The notes under the pieces: generated by a model | What the model was told of the DNA's origin: nothing | Databases searched by the model: none | The model's input: the letters and a program-made list of their open reading frames with translations, nothing else | Assembly (NCBI GenBank): GCA_015065085.1 | Contig: SVQW01000001.1 | Coordinates: forward strand, 517,166 to 581,165 | Reading direction: 5' to 3' | DNA from: Oscillospiraceae bacterium | Lineage (GTDB): Bacteria > Bacillota > Clostridia > Oscillospirales > SIG627 | DNA length: 64,000 nt | Shown: piece by piece, positions 26,758 to 36,646 of the stretch | How positions within the stretch are numbered: position 1 is the stretch's first letter | Layout: each line of letters starts with the position of its first letter | Translations under genes and position numbers: made by a program

Positions 26758-27162
26758 TTATCTCTTGGAGAACTGGGATGCACGTCTTGCAGCCTTCAAG
26801 CCGTACTTCTTTCTTTCCTTCATTCTGGGGTCACGGGTGAGGAAGCCCGCTTTCTTAAGTGCAGGACGGAAAGCTTCATCAGCCTGCAGAAGTGCACGTG
26901 CCAGACCGTGGCGTATAGCGCCTGCCTGACCGGAAACACCGCCTCCTACAACCTTGCAAACAATATCAAACTTACCCTCGGTTGCAGTAGCACCGAAAGG
27001 CTGACGAACGATGAGCTTAAGAGTATCCAAGCCAAAGTAATCGTCAATATCTCTTCCGTTTATAGTGATAGCACCGGTTCCGGGATATACACGAACGCGT
27101 GCTACCGAACTTTTTCTTCTTCCTGTACCGTAAAAATACGGTTTTGCGCTCTGATAATTCAT
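26758..27162 (-). CDS. rpsI: 30S ribosomal protein S9
   Basis: A 134-residue S9 with the conserved [16 protein letters not shown] start, QPF-type C-terminal third, and the terminal basic tail with SKR that reaches the P-site tRNA. It follows rplM by 18 bases, the near-universal rplM-rpsI order. The Ala/Gly-rich [19 protein letters not shown] motif is standard. Confidence 0.97.
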   Translation of the reverse strand: MNYQSAKPYFYGTGRRKSSVARVRVYPGTGAITINGRDIDDYFGLDTLKLIVRQPFGATATEGKFDIVCKVVGGGVSGQAGAIRHGLARALLQADEAFRPALKKAGFLTRDPRMKERKKYGLKAARRASQFSKR

Positions 27163-27180
27163 TTTCGTTCTCCCCTCTGA

Positions 27181-27606
27181 TTATTTAACTTCAATAGGCT
27201 TCTGAGCCTGCTGGTTGTGTTCGCCTTCAGCGTAAATCTTTACACGAGTGATGCTCTTTGCACCGATGGAGTTTTTGGGAAGCATGCCCTTAACAGCCAG
27301 CCAAACAGCCTTTTCGGGGTTTTTCGCCATGAGTTCCTTGTAGGAAATCTGCTTCAGACCGCCGATATAACCGGTGTGATAAGAATACTTTTTCTGTTCA
27401 AGCTTCTTACCGGTGAGAACTACATCTTTAGCGTTGAGAATAATTACATAATCGCCACAGTCCACATGAGGAGTGAATTCGGGCTTATGTTTTCCGCGAA
27501 GAATGTTCGCAGCAACAACGGCTACGTCGCCGAGAGTTTTACCCTTAGCATCAATAACATACCACTGGCGCTTAATGCTTTCGGGTTTTGCCATAAATGT
27601 TGACAT
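27181..27606 (-). CDS. rplM: 50S ribosomal protein L13
   Basis: A 141-residue L13 with the expected [19 protein letters not shown] start, [24 protein letters not shown] and MLPKN motifs. A GGAGGT site 7 bases upstream selects the ATG at 27606. A consensus promoter sits about 45 bases upstream, leaving a short leader of under 40 bases, so the extended L13 leader structure known in Bacillus cannot fit. Confidence 0.97.
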   Translation of the reverse strand: MSTFMAKPESIKRQWYVIDAKGKTLGDVAVVAANILRGKHKPEFTPHVDCGDYVIILNAKDVVLTGKKLEQKKYSYHTGYIGGLKQISYKELMAKNPEKAVWLAVKGMLPKNSIGAKSITRVKIYAEGEHNQQAQKPIEVK

Positions 27607-27649
27607 TACGTTAACCTCCGTAATTATATATATTTTTTACAACGGGCAT

Positions 27650-27678
27650 ATTATACACTGTTTTTTCTGTTTTGTCAA
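27650..27678 (-). promoter_or_regulatory. Consensus promoter of rplM-rpsI
   Basis: On the minus strand TTGACA (27678-27673), 17 bases, TATAAT (27655-27650): a full match to the sigma-A consensus, as expected for a ribosomal protein operon. Confidence 0.9.
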
Positions 27679-27782
27679 TAGTTTTTTCGCATTTTTTTAA
27701 TTTAAGAATTTATATCTCGATTTTACTCGTTTTTACTCTTTTTTTCTAAAGTTTACTCGTTTTAAATTTTAAAAAAATTTTA

Positions 27783-27811
27783 TTGCTTTTTCGGAAATAT
27801 TATTGTATAAT
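27783..27811 (+). promoter_or_regulatory. Candidate promoter of the TtcA-like gene
   Basis: TTGCTT (27783-27788), 17 bases, TATAAT (27806-27811), about 30 bases before the ATG at 27847. The stretch from 27680 to 27780 is very T-rich with no gene. Confidence 0.6.
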
Positions 27812-27846
27812 ATATCAAAAGTATCATTCTGAAAATCGGAGAGCAT

Positions 27847-28557
27847 ATGAATATACAAAAAATACTCAGCCCCGTCCGCAAATGCGTACAGGATTTTGAC
27901 ATGATAAAAAATGGCGACAAAATAGCAATTGGCGTTTCTGCCGGGAAGGACTCGCTTACACTCTTATGTGCAATGGCGGCATTATCTCGCTTCTACCCGG
28001 AAAAATTTGAGCTTGTTGCGATTACTGTTGATATGGGTTTCGACGGCAAGCAGGATGATTTTGCTTCCATTCGAGCTCTTTGTGAACAGCTTGATGTTGC
28101 TTATCACGTTATACACACTCACATTGCCGAAGTTGTTTTTGATATACGTCAGGAAAAAAGCCCATGTTCACTTTGCGCAAACATGAGACGCGGTGCACTG
28201 AACGATGCCGCAAAAGAGCTGGGGTGCAACAAGGTTGCCCTCGGACATCACCACGATGATGCTGTGGAAACATTTTTTCTCAATCTTTTCCAGGAAGGCA
28301 GACTCGGATGTTTTTCGGCAGTCACATACCTCAGTCGTAAAGACCTTACCGTGTTACGCCCCATGCTTTATGTAGATGAAAAAGATATACGCTCGTTTGC
28401 GATTAAAGAAAATCTGCCGGTTCAAAGAAGCGCCTGCAAAGCCGACGGAAACACACACAGACAAAAGATGAAAGATTTTATTTCAGAGCTGCAGCGTGAA
28501 AATCATGATATAAAAGAAAAAGTTTTCAACGCCATGAAACGCAGCAATTTATTCTGA
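27847..28557 (+). CDS. TtcA-like tRNA 2-thiolation ATP pyrophosphatase
   Basis: A 236-residue PP-loop protein of the TtcA/TtuA superfamily. The P-loop reads GVSAGKDSLTLL (residues 36-47; the common form is SGGKDS), a CxxC pair is in SPCSLCANMRRG (near 112), and GHHHDDAVETFFLNLF is the second conserved block. A third cysteine lies near residue 198 (RSACKAD). TtcA puts sulfur on cytidine 32 of some tRNAs using a 4Fe-4S cluster held by such cysteines. It is short relative to E. coli TtcA. It stands alone and is closed by the terminator at 28573-28606. Confidence 0.85.
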   Translation: MNIQKILSPVRKCVQDFDMIKNGDKIAIGVSAGKDSLTLLCAMAALSRFYPEKFELVAITVDMGFDGKQDDFASIRALCEQLDVAYHVIHTHIAEVVFDIRQEKSPCSLCANMRRGALNDAAKELGCNKVALGHHHDDAVETFFLNLFQEGRLGCFSAVTYLSRKDLTVLRPMLYVDEKDIRSFAIKENLPVQRSACKADGNTHRQKMKDFISELQRENHDIKEKVFNAMKRSNLF

Positions 28558-28572
28558 TATTTGTTTTAACAC

Positions 28573-28606
28573 AAAAAAACAAGCCTCTCATGAGGCTTGT
28601 TTTTTT
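28573..28606. terminator. Bidirectional intrinsic terminator
   Basis: The stem caagcctc/gaggcttg around TCAT is extended on both sides by A and T runs. It separates the convergent TtcA-like gene from the seven-gene transporter operon. Confidence 0.92.
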
Positions 28607-28612
28607 GTTCAA

Positions 28613-29659
28613 TTAACCTACGATACCGGAACGTTCGATACCCTGGATGAGATATCTCTGGCAGAAGAGATATACAACCAACAGAGGAAGCAGTATCAAC
28701 AAACCGCAGGCATTTCTGATACCCGAGTTATACAGGGCAGTTGCCGCAAAGTTTGTATTTAAGCTTCTGGGGATTTCGATAATGTTCGGCATAAGGTATA
28801 TTCCCTGCTTTGTAAAGAACAGTGTTGTATAGAACGAGTCAGTCCACTGCCAAGAGAAAGCGAAAAGGAATATGGTAATCATCATAGGAACGGAAATGGG
28901 AACGATAATTCTTACAAATGTTTTGAAAACGCCGGAGCCGTCGATATAAGCGGCTTCTTCAAGTTCATCAGGTACACCACGATAGAACTGACGCATCATA
29001 AATATGTAAAGACCGTTCTTAAATGCCAGACCGCCGAAAGAAAGCACTGCGAGAGGCCAGTAAGAGTTGATAAGGTTAATATAGTTTTCCTTTGCAAAAC
29101 CGAACAAGGTGTTCAAACCGCCGTAAATGCCAAACACGTCAAAGTATCTGAACTTCATGAACATTGACAGCATAAGTGTTTCGTGAGGTACGATCATTGT
29201 GAGCATAACACACATAAACAGGATGCCGCGTCCCTTGAACTTAAACTTTGCAAAACCGTAACCGACTATGGAACAAATACAAGTCTGAACAACAGCGCAA
29301 AGCAGTGAAAGGACTGCTGTGTTGAACATAGCCTTGAAGTACTGGTTTTCGCTTATAATCGCCTTATATGTATCCAAAGTGGGATACTTGGGGATAAGTT
29401 TTACCGTTACGTCGGTATAGTCAGCGGGAGACATGAATGATGCAGAAATTTTAACAAAGAACGGGAACAGAATAACATAGGAAATACCAAGAAGGAGTAT
29501 GAATCTGAACAGAACCCAGACAACCTGCTGAGCAAATCTTGCCGAAAGCAATTTGAGCTTCAAACGTTCCAGTAAAGGTGTACGTTCAAATTCAACGCGC
29601 GGTTTCTTATTACGAGTTAAGAACTCTTTTGTTTTATTCATTATTGAATTGTTCATCAT
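28613..29659 (-). CDS. Carbohydrate ABC transporter permease, MalG type (second pair)
   Basis: A 348-residue permease with six predicted membrane helices in the last 290 residues and a long basic N-terminal extension (about 45 residues). The ATPase-contact EAA loop reads LEEAAYIDGSGVFKTFVRIIVP near residue 245, as in MalG-class (CUT1) sugar importers. It is the last gene of the seven-gene operon and pairs with the MalF-type gene at 29675. No ATPase gene is present, so a shared MsmX-like ATPase encoded elsewhere is presumed. Confidence 0.9.
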   Translation of the reverse strand: MMNNSIMNKTKEFLTRNKKPRVEFERTPLLERLKLKLLSARFAQQVVWVLFRFILLLGISYVILFPFFVKISASFMSPADYTDVTVKLIPKYPTLDTYKAIISENQYFKAMFNTAVLSLLCAVVQTCICSIVGYGFAKFKFKGRGILFMCVMLTMIVPHETLMLSMFMKFRYFDVFGIYGGLNTLFGFAKENYINLINSYWPLAVLSFGGLAFKNGLYIFMMRQFYRGVPDELEEAAYIDGSGVFKTFVRIIVPISVPMMITIFLFAFSWQWTDSFYTTLFFTKQGIYLMPNIIEIPRSLNTNFAATALYNSGIRNACGLLILLPLLVVYLFCQRYLIQGIERSGIVG

Positions 29660-29674
29660 TATCCTCCTCCCTTA

Positions 29675-30664
29675 TTAGTCTCGTCTCTGATAGAATACAT
29701 AGCTGGACAGAACAAGTGCTACAATTGCCAGAATAAGTATTACTATCAGGAAGTACATCCACGACATTGCTGAACTGATAACGTCTCCGTTGGGCTCGCC
29801 ACCGTTGTAAACACTGTTGATAAACGTCATAACCTGGTTGCTTTCCGAAGTGAAGGCGTCGATAACTGTGTAAACCGTGTTAACAAGAATCATAGGGGAA
29901 ATCATGGGGAAAGTAATCTTCCAGAAGGTTTCCCATGCGGAGGCACCGTCAATACTGCAGGATTCGTAAATAGCAGGAGAAATACTCTGCAAACCTGCAA
30001 GGAAAATAAGCATCTGTACACCGGAACGATTGATAATACTGTAGATGTTGTTAACAAGCTGAACAACGTAATCAACCAGTTCGGTACCTACTTTCATGTT
30101 TGAAAGCAGTTTTTGGATATCCATTGCGGAAATAATTTCTGCTGCCTGAGCCTGGGTATCGGTACCGGTATCAATACTGGATGTAGAACCCATATAGTCC
30201 AACATTGCGTTGGAAGAGTCAATAGATTCGATAATACCGGTAGAAATTATAACCGGGATAAAGAATATTGCTCTGAATACCGCACGTCCGGGCATCTTCT
30301 GGTTAAGAATAACTGCGATAAAGAGTGCAAATATTACTATTGCGGGGATATCGAAAATAAGCTGTTGAATACCTGACGTAAGAACTTTAACGAAGTTGGG
30401 ATTAACGAACAGCGCTTCGGAATAGTTCTGCCAACCTACAAAGTTAAGTGCGTATCCGCCACCTTTAAGCATTTCAATGCGGTTAAAGCTGAACTTGATG
30501 GAATCGTAAATTATCGGGATGTAAACAGCAACAAAAGTTGCCAAAAACGGTAATACGAAAAGCCATCCTGCCCTTGCTTTGCTGCGTTCAAGGGACTTAG
30601 GTTTCTTCTTTTTTGGTGTAGCCACCTTTGTATTATTTATTGCCTGACCGTTCATTTTTAACAC
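29675..30664 (-). CDS. Sugar ABC transporter permease, MalF type (second pair)
   Basis: A 329-residue permease with a basic N-terminus (KKKKPKSLERSKARAGW), six helices, and an EAA-like loop ISPAIYESCSIDGASAWETFWKITFPM near residue 235. A region of about 70 residues (about 160-225, DSSNAMLDYMGSTSSIDTGTDTQ...) is inserted between helices and is polar, unlike the compact first-pair permease. Such periplasmic-side insertions are where MalF meets its binding protein, so this pair may recognise a different partner or the same chimeric one. The 3' end is 15 bases from the next permease. Confidence 0.9.
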   Translation of the reverse strand: MLKMNGQAINNTKVATPKKKKPKSLERSKARAGWLFVLPFLATFVAVYIPIIYDSIKFSFNRIEMLKGGGYALNFVGWQNYSEALFVNPNFVKVLTSGIQQLIFDIPAIVIFALFIAVILNQKMPGRAVFRAIFFIPVIISTGIIESIDSSNAMLDYMGSTSSIDTGTDTQAQAAEIISAMDIQKLLSNMKVGTELVDYVVQLVNNIYSIINRSGVQMLIFLAGLQSISPAIYESCSIDGASAWETFWKITFPMISPMILVNTVYTVIDAFTSESNQVMTFINSVYNGGEPNGDVISSAMSWMYFLIVILILAIVALVLSSYVFYQRRD

Positions 30665-30671
30665 CCCTTCC

Positions 30672-33542
30672 TTACTTAATAACTACGAAATCGAGAGCAC
30701 CAAGCTCATAGCCTTCTACTTCAACAGGGTTGTTGTTGTAGTTGAGGATGTAGCTGATACCATTATCGTAGATCATCTTTACAACATTATTTGCAATATA
30801 ATCGTGAGAAACTACTACAGAATTTCTTACAGGCTTAAGCGCTTCGTTCAAGGTGTTATATGTTTCCAGAACATCGCCGCCTGTGTAAGTAACATTGCCC
30901 TCATCATCGGTTTCTTCGCCAAACCATGTACCGAATCTTACAGAATAGTACTCATTGAATACAGTGTTCTTAAGATTTGATGTGTTGTCGTAAGAAAGTA
31001 TGAAGTAAGGGTTTGCACCATTTTCAATAGTCTTGAGAAGGTTATATTTGTAGTCACCTGCAAGGTTGATGGCTGTACCGGCAAAGTCTGTATAGCCGTG
31101 AAGAACCATTCCGAAGAAAGGTATGGATTCGCTGGTTGTCTGTCTTTCACTACTATCCAGAGGTACATCAACTATGTGGTCTGCGTACTTAAACGCATAA
31201 GAGTTACCTGCATTGACCATAACCTCGTACTCATCATTCTTGAATCTCTGCAGAAGCTCAACTATAAGCTCTTTGGAGTCTTCACGATTGAGAGGATCGT
31301 CCTCGTTGTGGTCGGAGTTGATATCCGAGCCGAGGGTGGGAACGGAGATTCCCGCAATACCAAGCTTATGATACTTATCGCTTATCTTTTCATAGAAAGG
31401 AAGTATTCTGTTGGGAGAAATAAGCATCAGGCCTGTCTTATCAAACTGTTGGTACAGAGGATCGTACTCTTTTTTACCGGCGGTACGGTTATCAATGGTC
31501 TTAGAAGTATCTTCCTTTGCATTAAAGCCGTCAAAACTTCCGTCGGTACCACGTCTTGCATAAGTAAAATCAAAGCTGGGGAATAATCCGATATTGTTTT
31601 CTTTTGCGTATGCATTGAGAGCTTTCAGCTCCTTCTCACCGCCAAGTACCTTTTCAACCTTAAGCTTGGAAACAGGTTCAGTTCTCAAGCCACCGTTGCT
31701 CCATCCTCTGAGAATAAGGTTGATGTTGTTGATATCCTTGTCCTTAAGAGCTTGGAGAATTTCAACGGACTGCTCGAATGTGGTGAGAGGAGTATCAACT
31801 TCAACAGGAAGTCCGAAACGCTTTTCGGTTGTCTGAACAACACCAAAGTTTTCGATGTACAAAGGAATATCACTGTCATCCTTTTCAAGCTTGGTCAAAT
31901 AACCGTTCTTTTCGAGATACTCACGGTATTTGGTTGCCATTCCGGTGTAGTTAGCCTCTTCGCCCGAAAGCATTATAAATTTAAGAGTGTAGTTTCCGAC
32001 ATACTTTCTGGGAGATTCGACGGTCCACATTGCATTGGCACCGGTCGCCGAAACACCGTCAAGCATGTAAGAGTCTTTCTGGCGAGGATAGAATGTTGTA
32101 TATACAGAGTGATACTTATGAAGTGCACCGCCGTGTTCAGAAGTTATTTCGGCAAGGCTGTCGCCCTCGGTAAGGATGGCAACGTATCCCCTGCTCTCTG
32201 TCTTGAACGCTGCAGATTCTTCTGCCTCGTCTTCCTCGTCCTCATCGTCTTCTTCCTCGTCATCAATACCTTCTTCTTCATAAACAAGGTTTTCGTCGAG
32301 GATCTGCTCTCCGCTTTCGTCATAAACATAATCTTCGATTACGCCGAATACGGGGAGACGCCATGTCTCCATATTCTGACCGGAGATTTCGTGGAATGCG
32401 TAATCCTGACCGTAGATTTTTCCGGTAACAGCCGCAGAGCTAACTCCAAGATCTTCAAATCTAATTAAAGCACCGGATCCGTCGGGAATCATCGTATAAC
32501 CGGTGTTACCCTGTCTTCCTGCACCGAGGTAAGGAAGAATAACCATGTTATTAAGAGTGAAGCTTGCAGAGTCATATCTGATACCCTTTGCAGGGAGTCT
32601 TACACGCAAACCATCTTCGTCAATGTAGTACTCAAGAGCAAGTTTAAAAAGTGCGGAAGCATTTTCAGTACCCTCGTACATCGTCTGAGAGTGGTCATCC
32701 AGCATATCATCAAAAGAATACTGGGTATACTTTTTGATAGTATCTTCAAGTATGAGAAGCTCACGCTCTTTAATGTTAGGGTCAATAACATACAGTGCCA
32801 TTTGGTCAGCAACTTCATACTTGGCACGGATCTCGGCACGCGCGGTTTCAGGCAGTGTAGGGTCCGAAAGGTCCATAAGAGTAAAGAATGCTGCGAGATA
32901 TTCTTTTTCTTTAGTATCCTTAATCTTGCTGAGAATTATATCCTCAAAACGGGTTTTTTCAATACGTCTGGGAACCAACTTACGGGTTTCTTCACGACCC
33001 ATGGTATACTCAACGCGGATACCGCCTCTAATGCGCTTAGCAGTAACCTGACGCTTGATAGCCGCATCAACGAACGAAAGCATTTCAAATTCGTTACCAC
33101 TGGACATATCGGTATACTTGATAATTATCTGCGACATAAGCTTCTGCTTTACAGCTTCAGAAGAAATGCCGGTGTTAACGTCATAGGGGTTTGTGAAAAG
33201 TATCTGACCTGTTTTGGTGTTTTTGACTGCAACTTCGGCAGAAATTCTGTCGTAGTACATATCGTAACCATACGCGGAATAAACCAGATACATGTCTTCC
33301 AGTTTATCAGCCTCATTATCGATCTTGCTGCCGACAAAGAGTGAGCTGAGTCTTGATTCCAAGTCCTTATCTGTAAGTGTTTCAACATTTCTGATACCCT
33401 TTGTGAGCATCAAATCCTCAAAACCGAGGTTAAGATAATCTACTGTTTCTTCTTCATCATCCGCTGCAAAAACAGGAATGGAGCAAACACAGCCGGTTAT
33501 CATAACAACCGCGAGAATGAATAATAACAAATTCTTTTTCAT
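30672..33542 (-). CDS. Secreted DUF5696 protein, probable TIM-barrel glycosidase-like
   Basis: A 956-residue exported protein. The signal peptide ends near VFA (residue 27). Residues 40-400 look beta-rich (DYLNLGFEDL..., LVYSAYGYDMYYDRISAEVAVKNTKTGQILFTNPYD). An insert of almost pure D/E lies at about 425-450. From about 550 to 800 the pattern INLILRGWSNGG, GLFPSFDFTYARR, LGIAGISVPTLGSDIN and EVMVNAGNSYAF looks like a (beta/alpha) barrel of a glycoside hydrolase, with a C-terminal beta domain (VVSHDYIANNVVKMIYDNG). DUF5696 is a defined but uncharacterised family usually linked to sugar ABC transporters. A glycan-cutting role is inference. It lies 8 bases before the second permease pair. Confidence 0.8.
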   Translation of the reverse strand: MKKNLLLFILAVVMITGCVCSIPVFAADDEEETVDYLNLGFEDLMLTKGIRNVETLTDKDLESRLSSLFVGSKIDNEADKLEDMYLVYSAYGYDMYYDRISAEVAVKNTKTGQILFTNPYDVNTGISSEAVKQKLMSQIIIKYTDMSSGNEFEMLSFVDAAIKRQVTAKRIRGGIRVEYTMGREETRKLVPRRIEKTRFEDIILSKIKDTKEKEYLAAFFTLMDLSDPTLPETARAEIRAKYEVADQMALYVIDPNIKERELLILEDTIKKYTQYSFDDMLDDHSQTMYEGTENASALFKLALEYYIDEDGLRVRLPAKGIRYDSASFTLNNMVILPYLGAGRQGNTGYTMIPDGSGALIRFEDLGVSSAAVTGKIYGQDYAFHEISGQNMETWRLPVFGVIEDYVYDESGEQILDENLVYEEEGIDDEEEDDEDEEDEAEESAAFKTESRGYVAILTEGDSLAEITSEHGGALHKYHSVYTTFYPRQKDSYMLDGVSATGANAMWTVESPRKYVGNYTLKFIMLSGEEANYTGMATKYREYLEKNGYLTKLEKDDSDIPLYIENFGVVQTTEKRFGLPVEVDTPLTTFEQSVEILQALKDKDINNINLILRGWSNGGLRTEPVSKLKVEKVLGGEKELKALNAYAKENNIGLFPSFDFTYARRGTDGSFDGFNAKEDTSKTIDNRTAGKKEYDPLYQQFDKTGLMLISPNRILPFYEKISDKYHKLGIAGISVPTLGSDINSDHNEDDPLNREDSKELIVELLQRFKNDEYEVMVNAGNSYAFKYADHIVDVPLDSSERQTTSESIPFFGMVLHGYTDFAGTAINLAGDYKYNLLKTIENGANPYFILSYDNTSNLKNTVFNEYYSVRFGTWFGEETDDEGNVTYTGGDVLETYNTLNEALKPVRNSVVVSHDYIANNVVKMIYDNGISYILNYNNNPVEVEGYELGALDFVVIK

Positions 33543-33566
33543 TTCTATATCTCTCCTTTTCTGTAA

Positions 33567-35756
33567 TTACATTCGGTAAGAAAGCTCAATATAAATATTG
33601 TAAACAAACGAGAACATCTTGGTTATAAGACCTGAGAACAGCACCGCAATAAACATGATAACAGCCATTGCAACGATTGTTCCGATAACGGTAAGCACGT
33701 TTTTACCAAGTGAGTAGTCGTGAGTTACCATTGTTCCGAAGAAAATCAGGAAGCCTGCCCAAACATATCCGACGGAAACAAGCAATGTTATGATACCGCC
33801 TTCATCAAGAGCAAGACAGTTTGTCAGCATTGTAGCCGGAACGAGCATAATAGGCATAGGAAGCAATGCGTAGCCTGTTGCTATGAAAATATCCTTGAGA
33901 CTGCCTTCACCGTCAAACAGTGTTGTAAGACACCAGTTGGCAACACACCACAAAACGTAAGGCAGAATAACCGCCAGAACTTCCATGAGTATGCCGTTGC
34001 CTTCCATATTCGGATTAAATATGTAGGACTTACCAAGTGAATTATAAATAAATCCAAGTATTGTAAGCAGAACTATGAACAACGCTGCTTTAAGATTACC
34101 GCGTCGTTCGTGCTTCAAATCCCAGAAACCGTCAAATGGATGGAAGATTACATGGAAAGCATAAAGGAACGCTTCTTTAAAGGTTCTCTTTTCCTTAATG
34201 ACCTGACCTGCTTTGTTCACTTTAGCAGCATAGCCAAGGAACTTACTGCAAGCAACGCAAACAATTATAATTACGATGGGAACGAGAAGTATCCACTTTT
34301 CAACCCACTGTTTTCTAATGTTCTTAAAGCAGTTGGAGTAATCCTCGGTTGCGTAAGCATAAGTGTAAGTTTCCATAGCTTCGGTATACTTTCTTTCACG
34401 GTACAAGCTATCACCGATACCTACGTAAGACATATCGAAGTTGGAGTTTCTCTGGAGAATATCCTGCCAGAATGTAACGGCCTTGTCATATTCGCGGTCT
34501 CTGTGATTCTGGAGAGCCCCTGCGATTATATCGCCGTACTCGGTACGCTTCATAAGAGTTATGCTGTCAAAAGTATCATCAAGAACAAGAAGGTCATTTC
34601 CTTTGTAGGCGATTGCAGAAATTGACTGGAAGTTACCAACCTGCATACCGATATCGCCGAATACAAACAGCAGTTTACCCTGTTCATCATATGTAAATAT
34701 CTTCTGACGCTTTTCATCGACAATACTCCACATACCGTTGGGGCCGAGAGCTACATCGATAATTTTAGAAGCACCGAAAATGGTATTTTGAGGTGTTGCA
34801 AAATTATTTACGGTAACTTCACCGGAAGGCGGATAGAAACCTGTACGAGCCATGACGTCCTCGCCAAGAGGATTAAGCTTCTTTACAGGAGCATAATCGG
34901 CAGCACGGCTCTTACTGTCCATAGCGTTCTGCTGTGCAGCAGCGTCAATGGAAGAGGTGGTAACGTAAATAAATCCTGTAGAGTCAATGGTTATGTTGTT
35001 ATATTCGGTAGGAACGAATTTTTCGGAGTAAGAACGCTGTTCAGCGGTCATGAGCTGACGCCACAATACGTCAAAAGCGCTGGCTTTGACCTTCTGTGCT
35101 CCCAAAAATCCATTGAAGCCACCATCGTTGTTCATGGAAATGATACCGTAATGCGTGGTAGAAGAAACAACGTAAATACGGCCTGCGCGGTCAACCGAAA
35201 GTGCAACCGGCTTATAGATGTGACCTTCGGGGAACACCTGAGACTTTGGCTCAGGTACTATTCTCGAGAAAGAGTAATCATTACGATTGAAAATAACAAC
35301 ACGGTTACTTTCGGTATCCGCAACATAGATTTCGTCTTCCGTCACGAACACACCATTGGGCTGATCAAGGGCATCCGGAACACCAAACTCATTAAGGAAT
35401 GTGTCCAACACACCAATAAGCTGGAAATTAGTATCAAGAATGACGATACGATTATTCTTTGTGTCCGCAATATAGATGTTTTCATCAGCATCTACCACAA
35501 TATCCTGAGGGTCATTCAAAGGTGTAGCAAGACCGATACCGATCTTTGAAGCAGCCTTTTCGTCCTCCGGCATATCGCGAAGAGCAATATCGGAAGAACC
35601 GATTATTTTATCGGGAACGAATGCGTGAGGTGATGGCATCATTTCACCATCAATATCGTATGTATATGTGGTATACGGTACGATAGCCGATGCATAAGGA
35701 AGCACCATTACGCAAATCAGGAGCGCTAATACAACAGTTCTGAATATTTTGCTCAT
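33567..35756 (-). CDS. NHL-repeat / TPR / YIP1 membrane fusion protein
   Basis: A 729-residue protein of unusual make-up. A signal peptide (about residues 1-24) is followed by NHL-type beta-propeller repeats (about 70-400) such as PQDIVVDADENIYIADTKNNRIVIL and QPNGVFVTEDEIYVADTESNRVVIF. A TPR-like helical pair (about 415-475: REYDKAVTFWQDILQRNSNFDMSYVGIGDSLYRERKYTEAMETY) and a membrane helix (about 485-505) come next. The C-terminus is a YIP1-type domain with five hydrophobic segments (about 535-725). The propeller should face outside and the YIP1 part sits in the membrane. I know no assigned function; its fixed place inside a sugar-transport operon suggests a sensor or assembly role. Confidence 0.82.
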   Translation of the reverse strand: MSKIFRTVVLALLICVMVLPYASAIVPYTTYTYDIDGEMMPSPHAFVPDKIIGSSDIALRDMPEDEKAASKIGIGLATPLNDPQDIVVDADENIYIADTKNNRIVILDTNFQLIGVLDTFLNEFGVPDALDQPNGVFVTEDEIYVADTESNRVVIFNRNDYSFSRIVPEPKSQVFPEGHIYKPVALSVDRAGRIYVVSSTTHYGIISMNNDGGFNGFLGAQKVKASAFDVLWRQLMTAEQRSYSEKFVPTEYNNITIDSTGFIYVTTSSIDAAAQQNAMDSKSRAADYAPVKKLNPLGEDVMARTGFYPPSGEVTVNNFATPQNTIFGASKIIDVALGPNGMWSIVDEKRQKIFTYDEQGKLLFVFGDIGMQVGNFQSISAIAYKGNDLLVLDDTFDSITLMKRTEYGDIIAGALQNHRDREYDKAVTFWQDILQRNSNFDMSYVGIGDSLYRERKYTEAMETYTYAYATEDYSNCFKNIRKQWVEKWILLVPIVIIIVCVACSKFLGYAAKVNKAGQVIKEKRTFKEAFLYAFHVIFHPFDGFWDLKHERRGNLKAALFIVLLTILGFIYNSLGKSYIFNPNMEGNGILMEVLAVILPYVLWCVANWCLTTLFDGEGSLKDIFIATGYALLPMPIMLVPATMLTNCLALDEGGIITLLVSVGYVWAGFLIFFGTMVTHDYSLGKNVLTVIGTIVAMAVIMFIAVLFSGLITKMFSFVYNIYIELSYRM

Positions 35757-35771
35757 ATTATATTACCCTCC

Positions 35772-36644
35772 TTAATCTTTCATGCCCGATGAGGACATTG
35801 TTTCAATGATGTTACTCTGTGTAATTACGAATACGGTAACAGGAACAAGCATCATAATAACCGTTGAAGCTGCACCGGCACCTGCACGAACGATACCGCC
35901 GGCAAGTATCTGGTTGATAGCGTAGTTAAAGGTTTTGAGCTGTTCGGAGTGCACGTAGATGGAAGCACCACTGTTCCAAAGGCCCTGGAAAGAGAACACG
36001 ATAAGTGTGAGCCATGCAGGTTTTACCATAGGCATTGCGATGGTCCACATGGTACGAAGTTCGCTCGCGCCATCAAGACGCGCAGATTCAAGAACAGAGT
36101 CCGGAACGGAGGTTTCCATAAACTGCTTCATCAGGTAAAGACCTGTGGTAGAACCCCAAGCAGGAATTATAACTGCCCAATAGGTATCAACGAGATTTAA
36201 GGTAGACATAGTGATGAAGTTTGTGATAGAAGTAACGGTGGAGTTAAACATAAGAGAGTAAACAACCACCTGGAACAGGAAATTACGTCCGGGAAATTTA
36301 ATCTTTGCAAGAGCATAAGCCGCAAAGGAAGAGAAGATAACGTTTCCGAATGTACCTGATACAGAAATCAATGCAGTATTGAAAATGTATCTGGAAAACG
36401 GAACCCAAGAAGAAGACATCAATTTAAAAAGGTCACTGAAGTTCTTCAACGTAGGATTTACAACGTAAAATCTCGGGGGGAACAACCATAATTCTTCCAG
36501 AGGTTTCAAGGATTGGCATATCGCATAGAACATAGGAAGAAACATGAATGCACCAAAAATTATAAGAATAACGTTAATGGCTACGTCGCCGCCGAGGGAA
36601 CGGTTCATAGCATGATTAGATTTTCTGATTCTTAACTTACTCAT
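35772..36644 (-). CDS. Carbohydrate ABC transporter permease, MalG type (first pair)
   Basis: A 290-residue permease with six helices and the EAA loop SVLESARLDGASELRTMWTIAMPMVKPAWLTL near residue 195. The C-terminal HSEQLKTFNYAINQIL region and length are typical of MalG-class CUT1 permeases. It follows the MalF-type partner by 2 bases and precedes the NHL-YIP1 gene. Confidence 0.93.
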   Translation of the reverse strand: MSKLRIRKSNHAMNRSLGGDVAINVILIIFGAFMFLPMFYAICQSLKPLEELWLFPPRFYVVNPTLKNFSDLFKLMSSSWVPFSRYIFNTALISVSGTFGNVIFSSFAAYALAKIKFPGRNFLFQVVVYSLMFNSTVTSITNFITMSTLNLVDTYWAVIIPAWGSTTGLYLMKQFMETSVPDSVLESARLDGASELRTMWTIAMPMVKPAWLTLIVFSFQGLWNSGASIYVHSEQLKTFNYAINQILAGGIVRAGAGAASTVIMMLVPVTVFVITQSNIIETMSSSGMKD

Positions 36645-36646
36645 AC

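Noticed and set aside
31427..33388. Several long frames on either strand inside the DUF5696 gene
   Set aside because: They are out-of-frame shadows of a gene with clear signal peptide and domain structure.
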